From contig JAAAJB010000072.1 of the NCBI GenBank assembly GCA_016098155.1, positions 23,005 through 87,004 on the forward strand: a stretch of 64,000 bases of DNA, given 5' to 3'. The stretch comes from Actinomortierella ambigua. Taxonomy: Eukaryota > Mortierellomycota > Mortierellomycetes > Mortierellales > Mortierellaceae. The notes under the pieces were generated by a model, which was not told the origin of the DNA, ran no database searches, and was given only the letters and a program-made list of their open reading frames with translations. The position numbers and the translations under genes were made by a program. This document shows positions 37,689 to 49,316 of this stretch, one piece after another. Each line of letters opens with the position of its first letter. Positions within the stretch are counted from its first letter, which is position 1.

Positions 37689-38551
37689 GGGCTAGGTCAG
37701 CAGACAATAGGAGTTCTCACCTTGGACAAGGAAAAAAAAAGGCTCGATTATATCCCTACCCTCCTTCTGACAACGTTTCGTTACTCCATCGACATTTTCA
37801 GCAAGTATGAGGGCTGTCGCGCGTGACGCGTTTGACAGCATGTCTTCCTTCCTTCCTTCCTTCCTTCCTTCCTTTCTTCCTTTCTTCCTTTTTCTTTCTA
37901 CACAACGGCGCCCTTACTAGGATTCTGTTACCCTTTGTTTCATTTTCCGTATGGCTCGCTTTATCATGGATGCTTTGTACAATATATTTCGTTTCACTTT
38001 TTCTTCGTAAACATACTTTTTCTTCTTGTCCTGCTGCCTCTCAAGGTTTCTCTACCAGCACTTGATCGAATGGTCCGCACATGTCCAAAGGTGTCGATGT
38101 GAGACATGATCGGAGGAGAGGAAAGAGTATGGTGCTCTCTTTTCTCTCATCTCTTTTCCTCCAGAAGGAGAGGCGAGAAAGAGAGAGAGAGAAAGAGAGA
38201 GGGGAGGGGGGGGGTGGATTAAAGAGCGAGCGCGTTACTGCACATCCAACAAAGACTAGGGGTGGCGGAGAGGAGGACATTGAACCACGGCAAGGTGGAC
38301 AATTGGTTAAGCAGACAAGGTTTTCTTTGCCTCCCGTGTGGAGAGAGATTTTGTCCACACAACAACATTTTGCCCTTACTGGTGATCGAAGCGCCCCTCA
38401 TTTTCTCCTCGGCTCAACGTTTCTATGTACAGCTATTTTTTTTTTAAGTAAACCGTTCTGCCCTTTTTTTTTTGACATTCATCTCACTTCATTCTCTCCA
38501 TTTCCAACTTCACTCCCACTCTCACTACTCCATTACCATCACTCACCTACC
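37689..38551. other. Intergenic region between EAF6 and acyl-CoA dehydrogenase
   Basis: Holds a CTTC tetranucleotide array (37842-37895), purine-rich simple sequence (38160-38215) and a pyrimidine-rich tract just before the next start. No gene seen. Confidence 0.5.
37842..37895 (+). repeat. (CTTC)n microsatellite
   Basis: Roughly nine near-perfect TTCC units followed by degenerate copies, in the 3' flank of EAF6. Confidence 0.85.
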
Positions 38552-40308
38552 ATGGCTACTCTATTTGAAATGTCTCCTCGCTGTCAAGAGCTTCACAAGA
38601 AGCTGACAGACTTTGTTCAGGTAGGGGAGAGCAGTAACCACCCATCCAGCATGGTGCTTGTCAAGCTTGTTTTGCGGAACTGTTCTCACGCTATCCAAAT
38701 TAATTCTGTTTCCCTTGCTCAAACTTGACAGAATGACTGCTTGCCTGCCGAAGAAGTCTTTGAGAGCCAGGTCGGCAAGGGTGATCAACGCTGGAAGGTA
38801 ATGACCATGACCGTCATAATGTTAAGCAAGGGTGTGGCGAAAAAAAAAGAGCCAACATGGCGCGAACAGGGAGTGGTTTGGTGGTGGTGGTGGTGTCTTC
38901 TTTTCCGATCGATCGCAGGCAGCCAGACTTACGGATAGAGTATAATTTGTACTCACACACGGTACCTTTTTTCTTCCTTTTGATCCCTGGCTACGACCTG
39001 GGACAGGTTATTCCCCCCATCATGGAGGAGCTCAAGGCCAAGGCAAAGTCGCTGGGGCTTTGGAACCTCTTCCTTCACAAGGGCTACCCCGAGGGCCCTG
39101 GCCTGACCAACCTCGAGTATGCTCACCTCTGTGAAATCACTGGCCGCGTCCCTCGTGTTGCCCCCGAGGTAATTTGACATTTTTGACATGTTTTGTGTAT
39201 CCCCATCGCATCCTATCCTATCCCTATCCCATGCAGTTCATTCTTAAGCTCTACCTGACAAGCATCTCTTCCCCTTCCCCAAAAATACAACTAATGAAAA
39301 TCACAGGCCATCAACTGCTCGGCTCCAGATACCGGCAACATGGAGGTGTTTGCCAAGTATGGCACGCCTGAGCAGAAGCAAAAGTATCTTGTCCCGCTGA
39401 TGAACGGCCAGATCCGCTCCGCGTTTGCCATGACCGAGTATGCCGTCTCATCGTCCGATGCGACCAACATTGAGACCAGCATTGAGCGTGTGGGCGACCA
39501 CTACATCATCAACGGCCACAAGTGGTGGATCTCCGGTGCCGGAGACCCTCGCTGCAAGGTCTACCTGGTCATGGGCAAGTCGGATCCCCGAAACAAGGAC
39601 AAGTACCGCCAACAGTCCATCGTCATCGTCCCCGCCGATACCCCCGGCATCGACGTCATCCGTCCCATGCAGGTCTTTGGCTACGACGACGCCCCCGAGG
39701 GCCATTGCGAGATCAAGTTCACCAATGTCAAGGTCCCCGTCTCCAACATCATCCTGGGCGAAGGTCGAGGCTTTGAGGTGATCCAGGGTCGATTGGGCCC
39801 CGGTCGTATTCATCACTGCATGCGTGCCATCGGCATGGCCGAACGTACACTGGAGCTGATGATTGAGCGCGTGACGGACCCCTCGCGTCGGACGTTTGGC
39901 AAGATCCTGGCCCGCCATGGGACGGTTGCGGCCGATGTGGCGCGGATGCGAATCGAGATTAATGCGGCGCGGTTGATGGTCTTGCAGGCGGCCGACAAGA
40001 TCGACAAGACGGACGCCAAGGGCGCGATGCGTGATATTGCCATGGCCAAGGTTCTGGTGCCCAACATGCTCCAGCGCGTGTTGGATCTGGCCATGCAGGC
40101 CCATGGTGCGGCTGGGTTGTCGCAGGATTTCCCGCTTGCCCGGTTCTATGCCGGCGCGAGAACGTTGCGCATTGCCGATGGCCCTGACGAGGTCCATATC
40201 CAGCAGCTGGCCCGCCAGGAGCTCCTGCGTGGCTCCGACATTCGTGCAAAGACGGCTGCGATGAAGATCCGTCGACAGGAGATCCTGGCCAAGGGCTCCA
40301 AACTGTAA
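38552..40308 (+). CDS. Acyl-CoA dehydrogenase, ACAD10/11-like
   Basis: Four exons (38552-38620, 38732-38797, 39007-39168, 39307-40308) give 432 residues. FAD-dependent alpha,beta-dehydrogenation of acyl-CoA. Blocks: [41 protein letters not shown] (FAD-binding), [57 protein letters not shown] and [16 protein letters not shown]. The GPDEVH end and the [11 protein letters not shown] block fit the ACAD10/11 group. The N-terminus has no obvious mitochondrial presequence, and the C-terminus GSKL is close to the SKL peroxisomal signal: the last three residues are S-K-L, a canonical PTS1. Peroxisomal location is therefore likely. No kinase/APH domain is fused, unlike animal ACAD10/11. Confidence 0.93.
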
Positions 40309-40711
40309 AGATAGTATCATAGTAAAACAAGAGACATTTTTTTGCGCCAGTCAAAATCAAGGCAAACGAAAAAAAGTTTCCTCGTGTTTCGTCGATCCTT
40401 TCCAAATTCAAATTCTTGACAAATAGGACAAAAAAAAATCTTTTTCACAGAGGAAAATTTGAATTTAATGTACACGAAGGCCCATGGGGGGTCTATCAAA
40501 GTTTGTTTTTGGGTGGTTTTCTTTTGTTGAATGCGAGAGAAATGTGGTGTATGCTGGTGACGGGTGGAGAGCAATGATTGTTGTGGGAAGAATAAAAACA
40601 CCCATGAGGAGATGGGTGTTTCAGAGAGGGCGGAGAAATTTAAAAAAGCATTTTCGTTCCGCCCCATCCTGCTGCGCAGGTCCCGCTACTTTCTGACATT
40701 TTTTTGTTTTC
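40309..40711. other. Convergent 3' flanks of ACAD and RCF2 genes
   Basis: A/T-run-rich, no gene seen. Both transcripts should end here. Confidence 0.5.
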
Positions 40712-41569
40712 TTAGTGAGTAGACAGCGAGGCAGCAGCGGCGCTCTTGACGGCAGGGTTCACACCATCGGCAATGTTGCGGATGCGGGTCTTGTCGTCCA
40801 TGGCCATGATGGCCTTCCACTGATCGGTCAGAACCTCCTCGGGCTCCTCAGAAGGGCCCTCGGTCATCTCGAGGGCGGCGACGGCCATCATGACGAGGAC
40901 AGTGAAGCCCTGGGCGTACATACGGGCTTGGACGATGCGCTGCGATGTTGTCAGACCCTTACGCGTAAAGGTGTATCCCAACGAACCCGCCATGCACGAC
41001 AACCAGGCGACACCGACGACTGTCGTCTTGTTCTCCCGCACCTTGTGCATCGTCTCTGCAAAAGCACCGCGCTGGGCACGGATCTCTGCGCGCTTGGCAT
41101 CGGCCTCCTCGGCGCTCAGATGACGGAGCAGCTGGCGATCCTCATACTGGACGCGGGCGTGATCACCAAAGGAAACGGCAGTGGCAGCGGTACCTATTGT
41201 TGTTGTTGTTGGTGGTGTTGTTGTTCATGGTTGTAGTTGTTGTTTTTCCGTCCAGAGAGATAGAGAGAAAAAAAAAGAGAGAGGGAGAGACCATGTCGAG
41301 AGAGGCCATTGGGTTAGTTTTATGATCAGAAGAATGGTTTTATCAACAAGGAGCAGTTTAGCCAATGGTGCGAATAAGAGGGAATAGAACATACCGGTGC
41401 CGAGAAGGAAGAGGCGCATGCCGCGGGACATTTGCTGGTATGCTGGGTACTTGGGGCCAGCAAAGGCAACAATACCACCGGCAACGAGGGCGAGACCAGC
41501 ACCCTTCAGAGCAGCAGTGGAAATGGTGGCCATGTAGGACTCTTCACTGGGCGTGTTGGTGGAAGACAT
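40712..41569 (-). CDS. RCF2: HIG1-domain respiratory supercomplex factor, Rcf2-like
   Basis: Two exons (41569-41395, 41193-40712) give 218 residues, near yeast Rcf2. The N-terminal half has hydrophobic segments (LKGAGLALVAGGIVAFAG and MRLFLLGTG...). A charged helix follows (RVQYEDRQLLRHLSAEEADAKR) and then a HIG1 domain: NKTTVVGVAWLSCMAGSLGYTF, IVQARMYAQGFTVLVMMAVAALEM. Rcf2 stabilises cytochrome c oxidase in supercomplexes of the inner mitochondrial membrane (family knowledge). The C-terminal 45 residues are acidic, then Ala/Ser. The leader between 41571 and 41652 is almost pure purine on the plus strand. Confidence 0.85.
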
Positions 41570-43234
41570 TGTGAGAGAATGGAGAGAGGAGGAGGAAAGA
41601 GGAAGAAGAAGAAGAAGAGAGAGAGTGAAGAAGAGAGAGAGAGAGAGAGAATGTGTTGATGTAGTTGAATGGAGAATTGATGCAAAAGACACAAAGGGAG
41701 ATCAGAGTGGGCCTTTTGTATGTTTTTGTTTTCTTTGCGCAAAAAAGGGTGTGTGTGCGTGTGTGTGGAGTGAGCTGAGCGCATAGGTCCTTTTTATTGT
41801 ATGTGGCTAGGGAAGGTTCAAGCACCCTCGCTCGGGTCTGACCAGATTCGGCTATGCGTGAGACATGGAAGGAAAAAGCCGCCGATTCTCCAATTACACG
41901 TCGGAAGATCGGCCATTCTGTGCACAAACGGGTGCGCCACTGCGAACGAATTTCACTACAAATTTTGCCGGAATTTGAGCTCAACTTAGATCTCCACCCA
42001 ATTCTCCCCCTTCTTCTCTTTCCTCCACAATTTGAGGGAAGAGTCCTTTGTCTTTTCTCGGAAGGTCCCCACTTCCTCCAATCCCCACGCTCCTCGTAGG
42101 GTTTGCTCCAACAATTCCCGCACATGTTCGGTTGCATCACTACCGCTCCTGCTATTGGCGCACCGCCATCTCGGATACCCGCTTGATCCCCCACCCCTGA
42201 CTGAACGGGAGTATCCTCCTCCTCGCATGGATAGAGTAAGTGATTGCCCTCTATTCAATATTTATCTGAAACGATCCTGCACAATCACCAGAGAAGAAGG
42301 GAAGGGTGGGGTGGGACCCGACAGATTGACAAGATATCTTCCCTACCCCGCTCCAGAATCCATGCACCCACACATGATAAAAACCTCACCGATGCCGATA
42401 CAGAAAAAAAAAAAGCGGAACAAACTTGGGTATGTGAGCCCAATGGTACAACGACCCAGTAGTGGTGACGTCCACGAGGCATCCATCGGAAATGTTAAAA
42501 TACGACAAAGGAGGTGCACCGATGCCCTGCTGCTGAGAGAACCGCTCCTGCACACGGACCACTGTCGATGAATAGAAGCTTCAAGGCGTTCTTTTATCTT
42601 TCACCCAGGGCCAATCAACATGGTGAACCTTGCGCAGCATTGTGGTTGTTCAGCACCTTCTCTCCTCTGTCTGCTTATCTTGTTTAGACTCTATCTCTAC
42701 ATAAGGGTCGACTACCACTGTTACTCATGGCCTGAACATGTCGATTTCTTCCGTCACAGACAGGGAAGGTACAACTGGACCAACTAGGAATGCTGAGAAA
42801 CTTGGGATCCGTCTCTCTCAGCTTTCCTACAGTTGGTTCAGTCGTACCTTTCTCTTCTGCCACAGAAGAAATCGCCAATGGAAAGTGTGCTTCCCCCTAT
42901 ACAGATGAGTTCATGCAGCTCCTCCTGCCCTACCCCCTCCATTGATTTTGGATCTGCATTCCATTGCTAATGAGCACCCTCTTTCCGCCATTCGGATCCC
43001 CTCCTCCAATGATTTTGCATTTTCCCCCGCCCCTGCCTCTCCCCCATGCGCACCTTTGCAGAGATAGTGGCAGGCACCACCAGCCTGCAGACCTCTGACG
43101 CCTAACAGACCGTCACGTGAACTGTGACGTATTGTAGGATTTTAAAATTAAAAATGCTTCTATTCTTAGAGTGAATTGCTGATGCCATTCCAATTTAGAA
43201 ACTTCATCTTTTTCTTATCCGACCATCATTCACC
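41570..43234. other. Long intergenic region with purine tract and inverted repeat
   Basis: Contains a GA-rich tract (41571-41652), then unique sequence without a convincing ORF. The most structured element is the imperfect inverted repeat listed separately. The right end holds the promoter of the glycosyltransferase gene. Confidence 0.55.
42742..42874. repeat. Imperfect 133-bp inverted repeat (hairpin)
   Basis: The left arm, starting CGATTTCTTC at 42742, re-appears as its reverse complement ending at 42874. Inside, GGTAC-ACTG-ACCAACT-AGGAA-GCTGAGA pairs with its partner near 42812-42847. Arms are about 57 bp with scattered mismatches and a 2-base bulge. The unpaired centre is about 17 bp around 42799-42815. 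Confidence 0.75.
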
Positions 43235-45340
43235 ATGACGGTCCGGCGTCTATACATGATCACGGCAGGCGTGTTCCTGTTCATCATCATTCTGAGCTTC
43301 CACAAGAACACGAGCTACAATCCGTACAAGGTCAGCGACAACAACACGCCGTCCAACAACTATGACGACCCTGGCAGGAAGTACACGCAGGAGAATTTCC
43401 CTCCTCCACTATTATCGCCTGAACAACAGCGACAGCAACAACAACAACAACAGCAACAGCAACAGCAACAACAGCAACAACAACAACAACAGGTAGCCAC
43501 ACTTCCCGACATTGAACCCAACACGAGCAACCGCTACAGCACCCTGATTGTGATCCCATCGAGCTGGACTCAGATGCAGAACCGCAAGTGGGTGCGTGAT
43601 ACTCTCTTTGGCATCAAGAACAACCTCACCCCTTGCAAGTACTACAACGGAAACATCATCTACAAGTTTTACATCCATGGCAAGTCCACATGGGAGAAGA
43701 CACGCTACCACTCGCCCGAGTACAACCAAGCCTTGGTGCGCGAACTCCATGGCGAGCTGATGGAGTACAACGACTATCTCTTCACCAATCAGACGATCAA
43801 GACTCGTCACGCCGTATGGGGCGAAGCTCTCCAATGGGTTGTAAGTATCTATCACAAGGCTTTGTTTTTTTTTCTTTTTGTTTTGGCACAGTGTGGAAAA
43901 GGTTCCATTTGCCCTGATCCACGATTTAGGAGAGAAGCTGAGGGAGGGGGGAGGGATTGTCGTGGCAGGGCAGAGTGAGATTTTGAGACTTTCACAGTCA
44001 GGTTCTAAATTTATCAGGGCTGTGCTACCATACCGTAATCCAGGTGGACATCTCAACGTGGTATGTGCATCGATCAAAATCACTCAAGTACACATGCTCA
44101 CTCACCAACACCTATTGTGTGCTTTTTTTTTTTTTTTGTCACTCCATGGAAAAAAAAATAGGTTGAGGAGTTTGTCCCCAACTTTGATTCTCCAGTCGTA
44201 ATTGACAAGGTGACCATTTTCGATTCCAGCACCTTGGTCAACCTGCCCGAGATTGAAAAGCAAGTGGCGACCCAGACGGGCAACTATCTGCAGACATGGA
44301 AGGACAGCATGCCGCATGCCGCGACCATGTCCTGGGAGGCCCTCAAGACGATTGTCGGCAACCGTGAAGCGATCATGAAGGCCTACCCAACCTCTCAGAA
44401 CCTGGTCCACGCCGCTGCACAGTACTACAAAAAGGATGCTCCTACGACGCTCAAGGTCGTCGAAGAGACGGCCAAGCTCTGGGGCGCGGACATTTCGGAT
44501 GTGGAGCCCTCGGCCCGCGTGGTGGCTCAGGTCTACCAGGAGGAAGACTGGACACCCCTGGCAGCCAAGCTCGCGATCCAGCCAACGCCATCGTGTGCGG
44601 CCGACAAGGAGCGCAAGGTGGCGCTGCTGACGTCGTCGTACATCTACGTGGACATGTGCATGGCGGAGGCGTCGATCCCATCTGCGGAGAACAAGCGGAC
44701 GTACTGTGCCAAGCACGGCTACGACTTTGTGGCGCGCGGGGCCGAGTTTGCACAGGAAGAGTTCCGAGGCCGACGATTGGTGTGGGGCAAGATTTCGGCG
44801 GTGCAAAAAGTGTTGCCGCACTACGAGTGGATCCTGTGGATGGACATGGATGCCGTGATTGGCAACATGGACCGCAAAGTGGAGGATCTGGTGAACATGG
44901 CCAAGGCCAAGGTCACTGCCGCCGGGCGAGGAGGAGAAGAGGTGTCGTTCATTGCGGCTCGACCGGTCCGGGACAAGATCTTTAATGCGGGCGTGTTCTT
45001 GATCCGCAATACGGCGTGGAGCCGTGCGTTCCTGAAGGAGGTCCAGACGCGGACCGAGTGGTTTGGCAAGTCGAGCTATGAGCAGCACGCCATGTGGGAT
45101 GTGTTGATGGAGGACAAGTGGAGCAGTGGCGTGTACATCTTTGACAAGGACGACCATACGATGAACACCTTCCCGGCCTACTATGAGGAGAAGGACTTTA
45201 TTGTCCACTTTGCGCCCGATGGTTGTCCCGCGGTCCCTGTTCTCGAGGCGCTGAGGAGGCTCGAGCTGAATCAGTCCATCGTCGGCGTCGGGGCACCGCC
45301 GCCCAAGAAGGACAAGCGGAGCCAGAAGCGGCGTCTTTGA
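43235..45340 (+). CDS. Golgi type II glycosyltransferase with GT34-like catalytic domain
   Basis: Three exons (43235-43840, 43902-44060, 44162-45340) give 647 residues. The N-terminal membrane anchor (LYMITAGVFLFIIILSF) with a short cytoplasmic tail and a following low-complexity stem with about 22 Gln indicate a type II Golgi enzyme. Residues ~95-200 (NRYSTLIVIPSSWTQ.., RKWVRDTLFGI, ELMEYNDYLF) recall the first half of GT31-type enzymes. The C-terminal part is GT34-like (GMA12/MNN10): KVALLTSSYI, NKRTYCAKHGYDF, WGKISAVQKVLPHYEWILWMDMDAVI with the DxD near residue 481, FNAGVFLIRNTAWSRAFL and FIVHFAPDGCP. The expected sugar is galactose or mannose (family inference). Exon 2 was set by frame: the AG at 43901 keeps phase while a nearer AG does not. 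Confidence 0.85.
43427..43492 (+). repeat. CAA/CAG repeat (polyglutamine) in glycosyltransferase stem
   Basis: About 22 Gln codons, mixed CAA and CAG with one Arg, within the luminal stem region. Confidence 0.9.
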
Positions 45341-46208
45341 TTCCCCCCCTCCCCTCTCGACTGATTGATTTCTGTACCAAAATAAATCTGAAATAGAACG
45401 TTTTCAGGAACAGAGAAACACTGCTGATGTCCTAGTACGTACTACGTACTTAGTGGGTAGTGGGTCATTTGGTTCTGCTACGGCTACCGGGACTTGCATG
45501 TATGGAGCTTTCCGTCAGCGACAGACTTGATGAAGGTCTGTGGATCTCGTCAACAGGTGCAAATGTGCCAAGTCAAAGGTTGGATGAGATGCAGGCAAGT
45601 GATATATTGTTGGATCCACAGAGGGAAGGGTGCGATCTTTATTTTTTCTGTGTATTGAAGTTGGCAAGGGCTCGAAAGGAAAGAGGGGTGCTCACGACCA
45701 GGCCGGGGCTCGGGGCAGGGTATAAAGGCTTGTTTTTTTTATATTATTTCGGGCCCCGAGTCAGTGGTGAGGAGAGTTGCGAGAAGGGAGCCCGTTGACT
45801 GGTTGCCACCGAACTATCCAGAGGGCACGAAAAGACGTCACGCAGCCGTCGTCGTTGTCGTCTTTTTAACGTCTGTTCATGTTGATGTTTGCACCTTTTT
45901 CTCATTTCACATTCTCACTAGCCCATTACCCCTCCCTTTCTCATTCTCACTCTCACTCTCACTCTCTCCCACACGACCACACAACATACACCCTCTTACT
46001 CCTTCTTTAACGAGCGCACGCACCTATCTCGCCCACCTCATTGGCTCAGGCTCTTTATCACCAACTGCGTCTACTGCTCTTCTGTTTTTTTTTCTTACTC
46101 ACGTCTGGAACTCGCTCGCTGGCACGGACCAGTACACGCAACACCTCATTCAAGTTCACCCTCGTTGAGCCCCTTCTTCTCCCCTCAAACACGGACACAG
46201 TCAGAGTG
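45341..46208. other. Intergenic region upstream of the UPF0662 gene
   Basis: A TATAAAGG element lies at 45721 and a close pair of TACGTAC direct repeats near 45434-45448. CT-rich sequence fills 45900-46000. If the TATA element is used, the leader would be over 400 nt. Confidence 0.45.
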
Positions 46209-48550
46209 ATGACCTCGACACCCACCCCAGACCAGATTCCTCTGGAAGAGCAGCCCGTGCTGGAGGGTCTGTTGTCGATCAAACACCGACTCACGGCCAT
46301 CAAGAAGGATCGTTCACAGTTCTTAAAGTCGTCCATGGTCACGAGTCTGTACGACGAACTGGCCGTCCAGCTGCAACGACTCGAGGAGATTCGAGGCCCC
46401 TCCAAGATCTGGGTCGTCCGCAACAATGTAAACTCGGTCCTTGACGATGTCTTTGTCATCCTTTCACTGTGCTTCATGGCCATCGGCAAGACCAAGGAAA
46501 GTCCTGCCACCTATGTTCAACTGCTGACCATCAAGGTATACAAGTTGTATATAATGGAAAAAAAAAAGAATTGTTCCATGCTCCTCGCTCCCCCAACACA
46601 TTTGTATTGTGGGGTACCGTGGGGAACAAGGGTGGGTGGGGGAGTACCGTGCCAGAAAATCAAAAAAGCGAGGGTGATGATGAGCTGATGACTAAAAAGA
46701 AAATGCTGTTTCTGGCTCTTATTTGTTCTTTCTCTGTAGCAATGCCTCATCGGTCTTCAAGAGTCGGCCATTTATGCATCAGGTGGGTAGAACAGATCGC
46801 CCGCGTTGAACAAAGAAATATGCGACCCTGCACCCACAGTGGTTTTCAGCAGGACTGTGAGGAGGGATCTATTAACAAACAATGAACCTCTCCTTTTTTC
46901 ATCCTTCTCACCTCGGCTGACAACATTTTCTCTTCCCCTCCCCCTATTTTTTGTTTTCGCACATAGAGGATCTCAAGCAATATGAAGCACGGCTGAAGGA
47001 GCTAGAGCAGTTTATCCGTGTGGACGAGGCCAAATCCAACATTCCAGACATCATGACAAAGATTCTTCGGCGAAAGCTAGACTACAATAGTACGTATCTC
47101 CCTCTGAAAGCCCTGTCATGTCTTGAAAACTGCACCCTGATGCAATGACCGAATAAGGGTAAAACAAAAGCCTCTCTCAACTAATATTCTTTAATCATTT
47201 GCCAAAACAACAACAACATCATCATCAACACCAACACAGCTGCGCTGCTGACAGAGCTCAAGGATGCATGCAAGTCGATTGCGCCTGAACTGGCGCCGAT
47301 CCACCATCGGCTGGTGCAGCTCAAGCTAGAGCTGGACAACCTGGCGACGCGACCGCAGTGGAGCATTTCCGAAGTGTATCAGATCCAAGAAGCGTTGCGC
47401 GAGATTGAGATGCAGCGTGTGGACGGCAAGTTTTTGAATGCTCAGGGAGATGTGTCGAGTGGACAGGCGGCCGTGATCGGTCTGCTGGAGGACTGTTATG
47501 ACGACTGTCATAATCTGTTGGCGACCAAGGAGCGGGTGCCCAAGGAGCTGAATGATCTCTATCAGCGGTTGCTCAGCATCCGGATGGATCTCGAGCGACT
47601 GGTGCTGACTCAGCGATGGACGCTGCGCGAGACGGATCTGTGGCAGTACAATACCCGGCTGAATGAGATTTGCACCATGCGTGTCGGTGGAAAGTTTGTC
47701 GATCGGGAAGGCATTGTGCACGAAGGACAGGTAAAAAAAGAAAATATATATATATGGCATGAGGAATGTTTCTGAGGCGTAAATGCTTTTCCCTGGGGGG
47801 GATTGGTCGTCATCAAACTACGGTAAATCGTTTACGAAACTGGACTAACAACATGCTTTTTTTTTAATCAAACTTTTTTATTTTCTAGGCGCTTCTAAAC
47901 TTTATGCTTCGAAAGTGCTACCGACTGATCTATGTATTGCTTTCAGCCTCCGAGCCTATTGCCGAGGCACTTATGCCTATCCATAACCAACTCTTGACCG
48001 TGCGACGGTGTCTTTTGGAGGTGAAGAAGTGGGGCGGTGACTTTACAGGTATTGATCGACGTTCATGCTTCCTTTGCAGCACTGGCTTTTTTTTATGATG
48101 CGGGAAAAAGGGAAAGAGGGGTCTAACATTCTAAACTTGCTCATCTTCATTTATTTTTTTACCTTTACTTGTCTCTCTCCAGTCCGAGACCTGTACCCTT
48201 ACCAGATGAAGTTGGCATCGATGGACAACATGCGTGTTGAGGGCAAGTTTCTGGACAAGGAAGGCGAGATTCCCGAAGGGCAGGGCATCTGCAATTCATT
48301 GCTGAGCGAGTGCTATGATATCCTATACGAGTTGCAGGATTCGGTGGTGGAGGAACGGTGTTCGGACGACGACGAGAGTGAGAGCGACGAGGCAAGGATT
48401 GCCGCTTCTGAGGAGGGGCCGGCAGTAGCAAAGACAGAGGTGCAAGCAGCAGCTGCAACAGCAGCACCGACAGCAGCATCAGCAGCTTCGTTTCCATCCA
48501 CGTCGGCGGATACTAAGGAAAACGAATTGCACAGTTCACTGGTTGTGTAA
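46209..48550 (+). CDS. UPF0662/DUF2408 family protein (yeast Cub1/YPL260W-like)
   Basis: Six exons (46209-46535, 46740-46782, 46967-47089, 47240-47730, 47889-48048, 48183-48550) give 503 residues. Mostly helical with repeated DUF2408 blocks: LRLIKHRL-type start (LLSIKHRLTAIKK), LYDELAVQLQRLEEIRG, and two copies of a VDGKFL.../VGGKFVDREG/VEGKFLDKEG(E)IPEGQ motif. The C-terminus is acidic, then Ala/Thr-rich low complexity. The family is conserved in fungi; in budding yeast the member has been connected to proteasome function and DNA repair, but no biochemical activity is established. The start is the first ATG in frame; the upstream open frame has no ATG. Confidence 0.88.
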
Positions 48551-49316
48551 GGCGGTTAAGGGGAAAATGCGCTTCTCACCCAAACCCAACCAATCTCTAT
48601 GAAAGCAAATTTTAAAACAAAAAATAAAATTAAAAATTAAAAAAAGATAATGAAAGCCACATCCATTGGGACGGTGCGCCCTATAAACAATGGGTTTCTG
48701 ATTGTTGAGATGGTGATCTGCAGAAGGGCTGCGCAGTCCTTGGGTGTGGCGTGAGACAGTTGTCAATTGTTCACTCTGCTGCTGGTGGTTTGCTGGTGCT
48801 GTTGCAGGGATGGGAACTAAAACTTTAAAACATTCGAAGAGTGTGACAAGAAAAGGCAACAGGGGGAGGAGGATTGGTTACTCGGATGCATGACCATTTA
48901 AGCTCGATCCGCGCTCACCGAACCCTTTCATTCCTTCTTTTCCAGTGCTATGGGTACGGATAAAAAAAATTGTACGTAGATGAGGGAATTGGAGAATGAA
49001 GGGATTTGCGGAAATTCAAATTACTTTCCGATCGTCCGACGGGTTCTCTATTTGGTATCTGTTCCGCGCGGGAGCCTTCAACCCTCCCTCCCTACCCCTC
49101 CCACACGTTGGCTTCCCATTGGGGAGGATCGCTACCAGGTTTTTCTCCACAAAGTCACACTTCTTTATCTTTCGTCATTTCGTTCGTTGGTCGTGACATA
49201 TGCTAGGGTTCTTGATAACCAATTGGCTGTATTTTTTTCTTTCTTTCTACAAGTTCTATGTGGTAGTACTTCTATCAACCACCAAACCTACACTCTACGC
49301 GAGTACAAAGAAGTTC
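48551..49316. other. Convergent intergenic region, UPF0662 and IDE 3' ends
   Basis: AT-rich near 48600-48650 with A-run and AATAAA-like signals. No gene seen. Confidence 0.5.

Noticed and set aside
39448..40320. 290-codon minus-strand ORF
   Set aside because: Antisense to the acyl-CoA dehydrogenase; open only because of the GC-rich third positions of the real gene.
44102..45208. 368-codon minus-strand ORF
   Set aside because: Antisense to the glycosyltransferase and dominated by Arg/His/Leu; no family features.
46041..46208. Signal-peptide-like N-terminal extension of the UPF0662 protein
   Set aside because: The frame is open but has no ATG; it begins at a TTG in a pyrimidine-rich leader, so the ATG at 46209 is preferred.
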